A stretch of 64,000 bases of DNA from NCBI GenBank assembly GCA_036346355.1, contig CM070581.1, positions 3,844,001 through 3,908,000 on the forward strand. Direction: 5' to 3'. This document shows, in pieces, positions 11,618 to 23,600 of this stretch. Each line of letters begins with the position of its first letter. Positions within the stretch are counted from its first letter, which is position 1. The position numbers and the translations under genes are program-made. The DNA is from Rhipidocladum racemiflorum (lineage: Eukaryota > Streptophyta > Magnoliopsida > Poales > Poaceae). The notes under the pieces were generated by a model that was given only the letters and a program-made list of their open reading frames with translations, was not told the origin of the DNA and searched no databases.

Positions 11618-14600
11618 TCAAAATCTGGGGTTCTTGATCACGGGCTGACCTTCTGTGGAAGTGCTGCATCGCTTGAGGTAGCAGTCGAGTGTCTTTTGCT
11701 TCGACGGGCTTGGCCTCGTCTCGCTCTGGGAAACATCCAGTGTTTTCTCACGCCCGTCCAGCACCTGAAAACAAAATGTTGCATCAACCTTTGGCATCAT
11801 GTCGTACACAAAATTGTATGTTCAACTGCTGGTATATGCGCCAAACATGTTAGTGTTAACTGCACATATTCACACCAGATATGGGTTCGTCCACACAAAG
11901 GGGGAAGAAACTGAACAAGTGGAAGCATGAGTGAAGTATCATAAGAAACAGTGGGCAGCCAAAATACATACTATACCACTCCAAAGGTTATCACTTCAGG
12001 AAATGCCACTCGTTATCTCTGTTGAAGTATAAGAGAATTGTGTCCGTCTTTCCTCATCAGCTTAAGCTTTTGAGTGAACTGGCTGGTACATGCAACTCAA
12101 TAATCTCAATGACATATGGATCCAGTGGCCATATATATCAATAATCTCAATGCATTGAAACAATGAGTGGAATTTCCTGAAGTGACAATGAATGGAGTGG
12201 TACAGTATGTGTCATTTTTTAACTAACATATCGCCAGAGACACCAGAGGGGCCAGCTATGAAAAATGTTGGTTATCCTAGTAGAAAAAACGATGCTCAAT
12301 GCATGGAGGACAGAGAGAACCTGGCCCAAATTCTCAAGTTTGCCTTGAACAACGTCCCTGGAAAGAAAAAAAGAAAAAAATGACAAGCTGAGTACATGAG
12401 CTAAAGTACAACATTCATGGAGGGAAGACAGCCCAGGACATACCATATAATATCATCTACCGTGTCATTTGCGAGAAGGTAATATATGTTCACCGAATTA
12501 ACCTGGAAATTATGAAGCAAATAAGAACAAAGCTGCTAAGGAAAGTGGAACCTAAAATTATCAACTGAAACCAATCCACTGAAGTATATAAATATGAAAG
12601 AAACACTCCAAATGTACTTTTTTACAGAAAATGTTGCAGTCTCATCGCATTAATCGGTTATAAAATTTACAGCAAAAAGATATATAGAGCTTGGCTGGCT
12701 ACAAAACAATGACAGAAAGTTGGAAACTCTAAGATAATCATTGTTCAGCAACATAAACAAGTACCTTCACCTGAATATAGAACAAGAAATGCAATATTCA
12801 CCTGACCAATCCGGTGGGCACGATCTTCTGCCTGAATAATGTCACCTGGAGTCCATGATAACTCGGCAAAGATTACTGTACTTGCTGCTGTCAAAGTTAA
12901 CCCAACGCCTCCGGCTTTGATGGATAACTACACAGCATTAGACTCTCATGAGGTTGTACCCAATTGATAAACAAAACTTTGACCCCAAAAATTTGATAGC
13001 ATGTGCTTGTATGGTTGGAACATTGCATAATGTCACGTATTGTCAATTGTGGTTTTTACCTACACTAGTCATGTGCCCCTGCGTTGCAACTAATCTCAAT
13101 TAATTGATATTTGTAAACTCCAAAATCTCAAAAACAAATAATATGAGTTTCCCTACATCCATGAGTTGCTCGTGAGACTCGAATTTTTCACTAACTCAAC
13201 ATACTAAAGCAACCATATGAAATGCGGCATGCACAAATAATTAACCTTAAATTTGGAAATTGCATAAACCCATCTTATAAGTGTTATGAATAGCACTTGT
13301 CTTCATCATGAGGCCAAAGGGCCTATATATATACATGTACAAGAGGGCAAGCAATAGGAATAGGAATAGAACTCTGTCCCTAACATACAAGGAATATGAC
13401 TATATCTCTAACACCCCCCCTCAAACTCATGGTGGATCAACAACACTGAGTTTGGAGAGAAAGAAGTTATGATACGCTCTAGTTTGTGTCTTCGTGAAGA
13501 AATCTGCTAACTGGAGCTCTGAAGGCACATACTGAAGAGCCACAATCTTATCTTGTACCTGTGACCTCATATATGAAGCATCAACACCAATATGCTTGGT
13601 GAGTTCATGCTTCCTTTGGATCTCAGCGCAATCTTGATAGCCCTGTCTTGTCGAGATAAAAGAGGAGTCGGTGTAGAAAGCGAAACACCAAAATCCTCAA
13701 GCAACCACCGTAGCCACGTAACTTCTCGGCCAAAAGAGCCATAGCTCGCAACTCACCAAAGACTCGAGAAATCATTGCTTGCTTCTTAGTCTTCCAAGCA
13801 ATGAGAGAACCACCAAGAAAAACACAAGATGCGTAAAGGGACCGACGATCGAGTGATCACTAGCCCATGTAGCATCGTAGTATGCCTGGAGTCAGAAAGA
13901 GCCGGAGCGGAAAGAAAAGACGGCGAGAGATGGTTCCACGAAGATATCGTAGAACACGAAGAAGATGACTATAGTGGAGCCGAGTGGGAGCAGTAAACGA
14001 ATCGACTCGAGGATATGAATCGATAAGAAATGTCGAGGCGAGTGACACCAAGATAAACAAGACTCCCAACAAGATGGCGATAGCGAGTAGGATCCTCAAG
14101 AGGTTCACCATCGATGGGTCGAAGGTGAACATTGAGCTCCATGGGAGTCTCTACCAGACGCTCATCAGTGAGAGAGGCACGATCAAGAAGATCCTGGATA
14201 TACTTCTCTTAGGAGAGAAAGAAGCCCTCAGAGGTGGAAGAAACCTCAATCCCAAGAAAGTATCGGAGAGGACCAAGATCAGACATGAGAAACTGCTCAT
14301 TGAGGCGGGATTTTACAAAGGCAATATACTGAGAATCATCGCCAAGAATGATCATGTCATCAACATACGTATGAGAAGAGTCCGACCACGAGAAGAGGTG
14401 TGAACAAAGAGCGCAGGATCATGAGTGCGGCGGAAAAACCAATGCGGTGATCACAGAAGAAAATGCTCAAACCAAGCACGAAGGGCTTGCTTGAGCCCAT
14501 AAAGAGAGCGACGAAGCCGACAAACCATGCCCTTAGGAACAGAATACCCCGGTGATGGCTGCATATAAACCTCCTCATGCAATCGCCATTAAAAAAGGCA

Positions 14601-17600
14601 TTATTGACATCAAGCTGAGAGATGGACCACTCTCGGACAGAGGCAACAAAGCAAGAAGAGTGCGAGCAGTGGTCATGTGAGCCACAGGGGCAAAGGTCTC
14701 ATCATAATCACGACCATGCTCCTGCTGAAAACCACGCGCCACAAGACGAGCCTTGTAGCGCTCAAGAGAACCATCAGAGCGAGTCTTAATCTTATAGACC
14801 CACTTACAAGTAATGGGACGGACACGTGGAGGAAGTGGAACAAGATCCCACGTCTTGGTGCGCTCAAGGGCAGCGATCTCCTCCGCCATCGCATGCCGCC
14901 ATTCCCGATGAATAACGACATCACGGTAAGAAGGCGGCTCGGCAGAGCCGCACCAACAAAGGCAAAACGCCAGAGGCCGAATAGACCGCCGATCGCGAAG
15001 AGCATAACGAGGAGGAGACACTGAAGAAGATGGCTCATCAGAAGAAGAAGATGGCACATCAGAAGAGTCCTCAGCTGGCGGACGACGAGTGTAGTGGAGA
15101 GGATAGGGAGAAACAACATCTGAAGAGACCTGTGTAGGAGAGGACGGTGGTGAAGAAACCGGCGCTAAAGGAGACGCCGGTCGTGAAGGAAAAGTGACAA
15201 CTGGAGTGTCAGGAAAAATCAGAAAAGACAGTGGCTCAACAAGGGAAGTAGGAGAGGAAGAAGAACGAGGGTAGAAGGGACGAGACTCATCAAAAGTGAC
15301 ATCTCGTGAGAGCCGTATCCGTCGGCCAACAGGATCCCAACAACGATATCCCTTATGCTCAGCACTGTATCCCAGAAAAACACACTCAACAGACTGAGCA
15401 GTAAGCTTGGTGCGTTCACGAGGTGCAAGAAGAACATAGCACACACACCCAAAAAGGCGAAGTCCAGAATAATCAGGAGGCATGCCACAAAGACGCTCAA
15501 CTGGAATCCCACCCTTCAGAGCAGAAGAAGGTTGGATATTGGTCAAGTAGGTAGCAGTGGAAACGGCCTCGGCCCAGAAGTGAGGTGGAACAGCGGAAGC
15601 AAGCATAAGAGCGCGAGCTGTCTCAAGAAGATGACGATGCTTGCGCTCAGCCACACCATTCTGAGCATGAGCACCAGGACAAGAAAACTGAGAAAGAGTG
15701 CCCTGTGTAGCAAGAAAAGCTCGAAGAGCTCCGGACAGATATTCTCCTGCCGAATCAGCACGAAGAACACGAATGGGAGAATCAAACTGAGTGCGAATCA
15801 TGGTGGCAAAAGTCTTATAGATGGATAAAACCTCACTTCGAGAGGACATAAAATATATCCAAGTGTGGTGAGAGAAATCATCTATAAAAAGAATATAATA
15901 TCGATGACCCCCTTTGGAAACAAAAGGAGCCGGACCCCAAACATCAGAATGAACTAGATTAAAAGGACGTTGTGATATAGAATCACTGGAATGGTAGGGG
16001 AGTTGTAGCTGTTTGCCAAGCTTACAACCCATACAATGTAAAGAGGCATCACCGGACACAGAGCCTAAAAGCCCACGACGAACTAAAGAAGAAAGACGCG
16101 AACCACAAAGATGGCCCAAACGGTGATGCCACTGAGCAAAAGTCCCAGTAGAAGAAGCAACAGATGCTGAAGCGGTAGAAGAAGCAGAAAAACTGGCAGA
16201 AGCAGCGGAAGGTAGATGAAGCCAGTCAAGCTCCCAAAGACGCTGAGAATCATGGCGACGAGGCGATCCCAACTATAGCCCCGTCCGGCGATCCACGAAC
16301 ACAACAAGAGTCGAGAATCAAGAATAACCCGGCGACCATGATCGATGGTGGCGGCGGATATGAGCTGCATGGTCAGTTTGGGAACATAAGAAACAGCAGG
16401 AACATGAAAAGAGGATGACAAAAGATTGCCTCGTCCTGCAACAGAAAGAGAAGTACCATCTGCAGTTTGCACAGTGGTAGGAGCAACAAGAGGACTAATG
16501 GAATGTAGACTCGTGGGATCTGATGTCATATGAAAAGAAGCTCCAGAATCAAGAATCCATGGTGTGATACCTGATGAGGAAGGTGGTCTCTCACTGGAAA
16601 ACTGAGTAGCCGAACCAGCCGAACCTGTCTGTGTAGAGGAGGCCATGCGACGCAGTAGCACAAGGATCTCCTGAATGGAGTCAGAATCAACAGGATTCTG
16701 CTGTGGAGGAGTCTGTTGAGAGAAAACATCTGAACCTCCATTGCTTTTAGGAGAACGGTCACTTCGACGAGCAAGATTCTTCTTCTTCCGGTAGCAGAAA
16801 TGCTTCACATGGCCATTTTTGTCGCAGTAGGTGCAGTGTAGACCTCCGGCCCCAGTAGCAAAAACTGGAGTAGGCGCCACCAACGGAGTGGAACGAGACG
16901 CCGCCAAGGCTGAGGGAGACACCAGAAGACTCGCGTCATAAAGACGAGTCTCCTCAGACAAATCTCCATTGAAGATAACCGGGCATCGAGGAACAAGGAC
17001 AGCCCCCGATGAAAAACCTGCAAACGAAGACTTGAAGCAGTCACGTGCAAACAGTCACGTGCAAGCAGATGGAAACGAACTCGAAACAGTCGCCTTGAAG
17101 TCTGGAATAAGCTTCACGTGCAAGCCGAGCCAGCCATCCTTCTTCACGTGAAGTCGGCACACGTGAACTCCTTGATGGCTCACGGCTGGACTTCACGGGC
17201 AAAAGAAAACGCTGGGGGCAGCCGGTCCTTGGCCGAACCAGGCAACACAACCCGTAGCCGCCGCAGCCGAAGCAGGGGCGGCAGCCGGCAGAGGCAGCCC
17301 GGCGACGGCAGGCGCGGCAGCCGAGGTGCTGCAGTCCGAGCAAAAACACGAGCAGCCGACGGGAGCAGACGGGAGCAAAACACTGCGTTGGAGTCGGTTG
17401 CCAAAACACGGAGGGACGTCGGGGCCGGCCGGCTGTTCGGGATCTGGACGGCGACAACCAACGGCAGCAGATCCGCGTCGGGCCGTCGGCAGCAGCGGCG
17501 GCAGACTTGGCTTGGCGTCTGCCCGTCTGCCGCGGCAGCGCGTGCGACCAGATTAAGCAGGCGGCTTCGTGCGTCAGAGGCAGCGGAATCCTGGCCGACA

Positions 17601-20600
17601 GGCGCACGCACACGCAGGCGGGAGAGAGCGCCGATGCGAGCGAAAACGCAGATCCGATCCAGCGCCGGAGACGAGCGCTCCTGCTTGCTCGTGACGTACG
17701 AGACGCACACGCAGAAGCAGCGCTCGGCGTAGAGAAAAAGAAAGGAAGTACAGAACCGATCGCAGAGGAAAAAGCGACGGTAAGTGGGAGACGATGGCGC
17801 AAGCGCAACGCCAGGAAGAGGAACCCTAGATTGGCTCTGATACCATGTTATGAATAGCACTTGTCTTCATCATGAGGCCAAAGGGCCTATATATATACAT
17901 GTACAAGAGGGCAAGCAATAGGAATAGGAATAGAACTCTGTCCCTAACATACAAGGAATATGACTATATCTCTAACAATAAGCAAGCCAAATCATGCCAC
18001 AAGTCACATGCACGATACATAAACATATATGTAGGTGATTCCACCCTTCATGGAAGATCCTCTAATGCCTATGTTATATGTACACAGAGATCGGTCCACA
18101 TAAGATCCTCAAGGGGTAGACGGTGGAGCCAGCATCACCACCAAGTGGATCTTTTAAAGGAGTAAAATCTATTTTGAAACTTTCATGATTGTTAACCTTG
18201 TCATCTAAGGAGTCAAACATTCTTATAGCTGTCTAGACTCGGTGCCCTCTTACTTTAAGCTTCCTGTCAGGGTACAAAGGTCTTCTTCCCCAAAAAAATC
18301 ATAACTCAGACGCAGTTGCAGTCAACCATACAACAAGGCCCACAACCACAGATAATTCGGTCAAGTGCACAAATTTCAAAATACCGATAGCCAATAGTTG
18401 GGAGTTTGAAATATGCAGGTAAAATGCGCAATACAGGTTAATATCGATCAGCTTATATGCACTTTACTGTTTTATATACAAAAAGTAACCTCAGAAAATT
18501 TGGCAGCAATATAATGTTCCTTGAGTTGGAATTGAGCAAAATGTTAAATAGAATATAAAGCACAAAAATGTAGGAGTTAACATATACCACTGCTGCCTTG
18601 ATGTCATCCTTGTTCTGGAAATCTGTGACTAAAGTGTGCCTTTCAGGTACAGGTGTTTGGCCATCAATTCTTATACATTTAACTTTCTTTTTCTGAAAGA
18701 TGGTGGCAAATAGTAGGTCCAGGTGTACCATAAACAGGTCAAATCGAAATACATTCTTACGAGCTTACCAAGAGATGTTGGTGAATAGCATCAATCATGG
18801 GTTGATGATGTGCAAATATTAAGAATTTGCAATCAGCCTGAAAAATAAAGCAAGGAACTTAGTTATTCTTTTGCGATGAAATGATAGATTTAAAAGATGT
18901 GTGCCATAATTCGAATGTCAAAAATGGGCCAACAGAGCGTATAGAAGGCTGGGCTATTCCTGGTCAGGTGAGGATTTTATCCTAACCCCAAACCCAATTC
19001 AGCCCGAACTAAACCTGAAACAAGCCGATTTCAAAAACCAATCGAATAGGCTAGTTAAGGATTTCATTTTTCAATAATATCATGTAACAATGTGGTTCCA
19101 TCAAAAAATATGAAACACAATCAGAATTATGTGGACCATTCATAGCTCAGTATAAGTCACTTAAACTCAGTGGGGTATCAACTTCAGCTAGCCAAGTTAT
19201 GATCATCGCTTAGCAATCCAGAACTGGCAGCAACTAGCCAAATCCTGACAGTTCTCTCATCTCTGATCCCATGAGAGTAGAATAAGAGGACAATTCACAA
19301 ATATCTCATGTTATTACCTCAATTACAGTGCCCAGGTAATCTAGCACTGCTGGAATTTTTGCATCGGCAGAATCGTTGTAGATCTGCAATTATCCATGAA
19401 ACGTGAGAACTAATACCAAGAATAAAATCACTCCCAAAGACTGAAAACCCAAGCCATGAAAGTAAGCTAATTGCAAGGCAAGTACTTAAGGCATCTTGAT
19501 GACAACCACGTATAACAAAAACTGAATAGAACGATATAGAATAGAAAAGAAATATGCTCCAAACTTGATATTAGCTTCACCACATAAAAAAGAGAAGAGA
19601 AGTTTGTAAAATCTATGTGTTTGCCATAACAAACCTAAAAACCTATCGCTAGGGGTGCAATCGGCTCGGATTCGGTCAGATATCGCTCTTTCCATATCTT
19701 AAACCATATTTTTTGTCGGACTCGGAGTCGGAAACGGATAGTGCTAGATACGAATACGGTGCGGATAATATCAATCACGGATTCGAAGCGAATACAGAGA
19801 GAAATCGATATGGTACCGGATACTTTTTATCGAATATCGCACGAAAATAGATACCGCAAGGGTAAAGGATATGACTTAATGGTAGAGCACCACCAGGTTA
19901 ACTTCGGCTCAGTTTTTCACTCAATATAACTAGATAGTATATATAACATATTTTGAGTTAAATTTTGAGTATAACAACCAAACAATTACATGATGCTTAT
20001 AGAAGTAAAAGCATATGTGATACAAGCTGGGTCCTGGTGAACCCGCTCGTACAGACGAGTGCTCGGACGTCGGCCGGATCGCAAGCTGTTCGACGACGAG
20101 GAGGTCGTCGTGACGGCGAGCGCCTTGGATAACTTGGCTGTTTTCAGAGCCACCGCCTGGAACTCAACCGCCGAGTCAGAGTCTCGAATGGCACGGCTAA
20201 CAAACTCCACGACACACGCATCAAACCAACTAACTCACGCTGGCAACAAACTGCCCAAACTCACGCACACAACCCATGATATCTCCACACCCAACGCTAC
20301 GTGCTAACAGCCTGCATGAGACTGTTCTGCATGGATTCTCCGGCCAGCTTGCGTAGACGACGCCGGTAGTATACGCTATCAAACCGCCGGTGCATATCAA
20401 TATGAAGAATCACACATAATAAAATTAGCAAAAATACAATGCGTATGCACCAAGAGATTGTTGTTCTGCTAAAAAAATTAGGACTAGCAGCTATTTAACA
20501 CGTCGTAATGCGCTAGTGGTTGCCTCGGGCCCCATGCGATGGCCATGATCGCATGCGTTGCTTGCAAACACGGCACAACGCTTCGGGGTCAAATGGTTGG

Positions 20601-23600
20601 TCGCCATCGCTGAACAGGGGCTGCGACAGGGGCTGCCTCGGGCCCCACGCGATGGCCATGATCACATGCGTCGCTTGCAAACACGACACAGCGGTGTGGG
20701 GGTCCAATGGTCTGTCGGCCATCCGTGGTAGACTAGTAGTTGGGGACGGAGGCCGAGGCAAGGGTGAGGGTGTGCTACTGAGGCCGTGGAGGACCAAGGA
20801 CCGATTCAAATATCTGATTTAATTTGAGCCGGATATATCAAAAAATAAGTTCGGAATATCCAGATCTGACGGATAGTGTTCTCCCGAATCCGAATCCAAA
20901 ACAAAGTATCTGAAACTTCCAATAACTATAAAAAAACCATCTGAATCAGATCCGAAAACATCCAGTCGGTCGATCGGTCAGAAATTATCCAAACCGATTG
21001 CACCCCTACCTATCGCAATGTTGGATTGCACCTAATATTGGATGGTTGAAGATGGAAGCCAAAATCTAATAATGCATTTGCATGATATTATAACTGAAGT
21101 TCCAATTTCATACCAGCCTGTCGACCTGAAGAACTAACCTACTAGTCTCAAGATTCAGAGAACTATAATCCAAAGCATACATGATACATCAATTGAGCGG
21201 AAGGGGTTGAATTGGCACCAGTAGAAAAAAACTATTTATTCTTATTCAGCTAAGGGGTTGAAATTGTGGCCCAATAAGATAAAACTAGTACTTAATTGTC
21301 ATTCCACAAAAGAAAATGGACCAATACAATACAAAATCTGCAATTCTCACTGACATTCATTACACACACCAGGACAAAACCTAAGTCAAATATGATAAGA
21401 GTGCATTTCATTTTTATAGATACTATGCAGCTTAGTTTACAACTGAGGTTATAATATTTCTAGTTTAGGAAATAACACCCAAAACTGTAGAGGAGCATAA
21501 AGGCATACATACTCAGATTACCTTGTTGATAAGATTCTTTTGAGTAAATTTGAGAGAGTCAATCATCTCCTTAGAGTCAGAAGACTGAATTTTGATCTTC
21601 ACAGTCTCCAACTACAAAAAGGGGCACCACATCACGGCTCTTTGGCACAAAAATATAACCTTCATGAATGCACAGCTGCAGCCACAAAACGAAGGACTAA
21701 TACATAATGCCCCAGTGTTCTTCTATTATTTATCAAAAAATAATGCTTAACCATTTCAGAAGCATATACATTGTTGATTACAAGAGTACAACAAAAAATT
21801 TATTTTTCATCTCAACTTGAAAAGAAATATATAGTTCAGTTTTGAGCATTTGTAGTGTATACTGTATATCAGTATATGAACCAAATGGCTCACTGGATGG
21901 CCAAATTATTAGGAAGAACAGAAGTCATCTCAGCATACCATGCTAAAGTTCTTCATTAATGCAGAGAATTAAATCATATGCTGATGCATTGAGGTACGTA
22001 AAACTGATCCAAGTTCTTATATGCTACAAATTATCATTTGCAAGCAAAAGGCAGAAACAAGATTAAAATAGAATACCTCACGAAACAGAGCACGGATATG
22101 TTTCATCTCTTTCTCACTTAAATCTAGAAAGACCTGAACAGGTTGACAAGATAAGAACATTAGGTGTAGATAGTTAAGAATCACAACAGCATAATAGGGT
22201 GTTAAAAGCTCAGAGTATCAGCCACAAGCTACATTGCAAAAGGTTATCTCACTGTGGAAGATAGTCAATTTTTCTCCAAACTCTGTATAAGCAGATTAGG
22301 GACATAAAGTGGAAGCTGGCCTGTGGCCAGATAGCTAGGCATGCAGGCGTGCACTTAGCCCACCAGGGTTTAAGTCCCAGACTTGGCGCTGGTGTCCACC
22401 AATTTTAGGAGTGCACACACGCGTGCTTATTCAGTGGGAAAGCACGAGTCTATGCTCCATGAGACCTTTGGTGTCTCCGATAAATTCCAAGAATGTGTAC
22501 CGAACGCGCAAGTGTGTAGGTGGTGCGAGTGTGATGCGTTTTGAGTGTGTGCGTCTGTCTTGTACTCTCTAAAAAATAGGGAAATAAACTTTTATGTTAA
22601 GCATTTCAAAGAAACAACCAAGTCAACACAAGGAGGCCCAGAAGTAATTGTGCAATGAGGCACTCGTCCAAAAGGTCGAGCTAGTGATCAAAATATCTGA
22701 GGAACTATTGAATTTAAAAGGAATTCCAGATTCTTTACCAGAGACCTTTTAGATGTCAGGTAAAAATGGAATAGTGTGCCATTTACAGAATGAAGTTAGC
22801 CCATATTTGCTATGTTCTAACTCAGTGAAAACACCAACAAGGTTACCTGCTGTCTACGTTTAACAGGCAACTGTGAAAGAACATCTTTCTTCAACCTGCG
22901 GATCATGATAGTTGCTTTCATCAAATTATGCAGCTCCTCGTGATTGCTAGCACCTTGATACAACCCAAAAAATCCCTGAGGAAGAATCATATAGTAAAAT
23001 CAGTCATAACTGGTGGCAGAAAGTGAATAAAATAATTTAATTAAGCAAGTACTTACACCTCTGCAATATCTATTGCCGTATTCATGTACATTCTTGTACA
23101 CCATAGGATACAACGCCTGGAGCTGCATGTGTAGAAAAAATTTAGTTTCTCCACAGTAGGAAACTTTTTAGCAGTGAATATATGCAACTAAATACAAAAA
23201 CAACATCAACATTTACCTGAGTAAACAACTCGATAGGGCGAGATAAAGCAGGAGTGCCACTTAGCAAAACCACATATTGAGCTTTCTGTGATTATAAAGT
23301 AACAATTGGTTAGTTTTGTTCAAACTGACCGTGTCAATTTGATTGGGAATGATACTGGTCGCTGGGATCGGGAAAGTTATTGTCTTTCTTAAGAGATAAT
23401 AATGGATTTAAAACTAAGTTTATCACTGGAATCAAGTTCAAGAAAACACATACATCCTAAGGAACTGATGAGATTGACTAGAAAACATTCTGCAAGATCA
23501 GAACATGTAGAACTTTATAAATGTTTGGAAATTCTATGGATCAGAAGGAAAATATGAAATAACTACAGAAGTTCACCAAACAACCAAAGTATGACAAATT

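Larger units (their letters stand above)
13282..17977 (-). mobile_element. Copia LTR retrotransposon, 4.7 kb, in helicase intron 18
   Basis: Two 132-bp LTRs (13282-13413 and 17846-17977) that I read as identical enclose an internal region in minus orientation. A perfect 5-bp duplication ATAAG flanks it (13277-13281 and 17978-17982). The primer-binding site TGGTATCAGAGCCA, complementary to the initiator Met-tRNA end, directly abuts the 5' LTR (17845-17832), and a purine tract ending GAGGGGGGGTGT abuts the 3' LTR. The order is gag zinc knuckle, protease, integrase, then RT, the Copia order. The reading frames are broken and most of gag is missing, so it must have moved with proteins from another copy. 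LTR identity points to a very recent insertion. It lies between the exons for the helicase GQTPVPERH and GGVGLT segments. Confidence 0.93.

Noticed and set aside
13069..13110. Possible Helitron 3' end (ACTAGTCATGTGCCCCTGCG) in helicase intron 18
   Set aside because: The phrase resembles a reversed Helitron terminus, but no matching 5' end could be found in the interrupted flank, so I did not annotate an element.
17041..17860. Long open frames on both strands (up to 255 codons)
   Set aside because: They overlap each other in very GC-rich DNA where stops are rare, have skewed Arg/Ala/Ser composition and no domains, and lie inside the Copia element.
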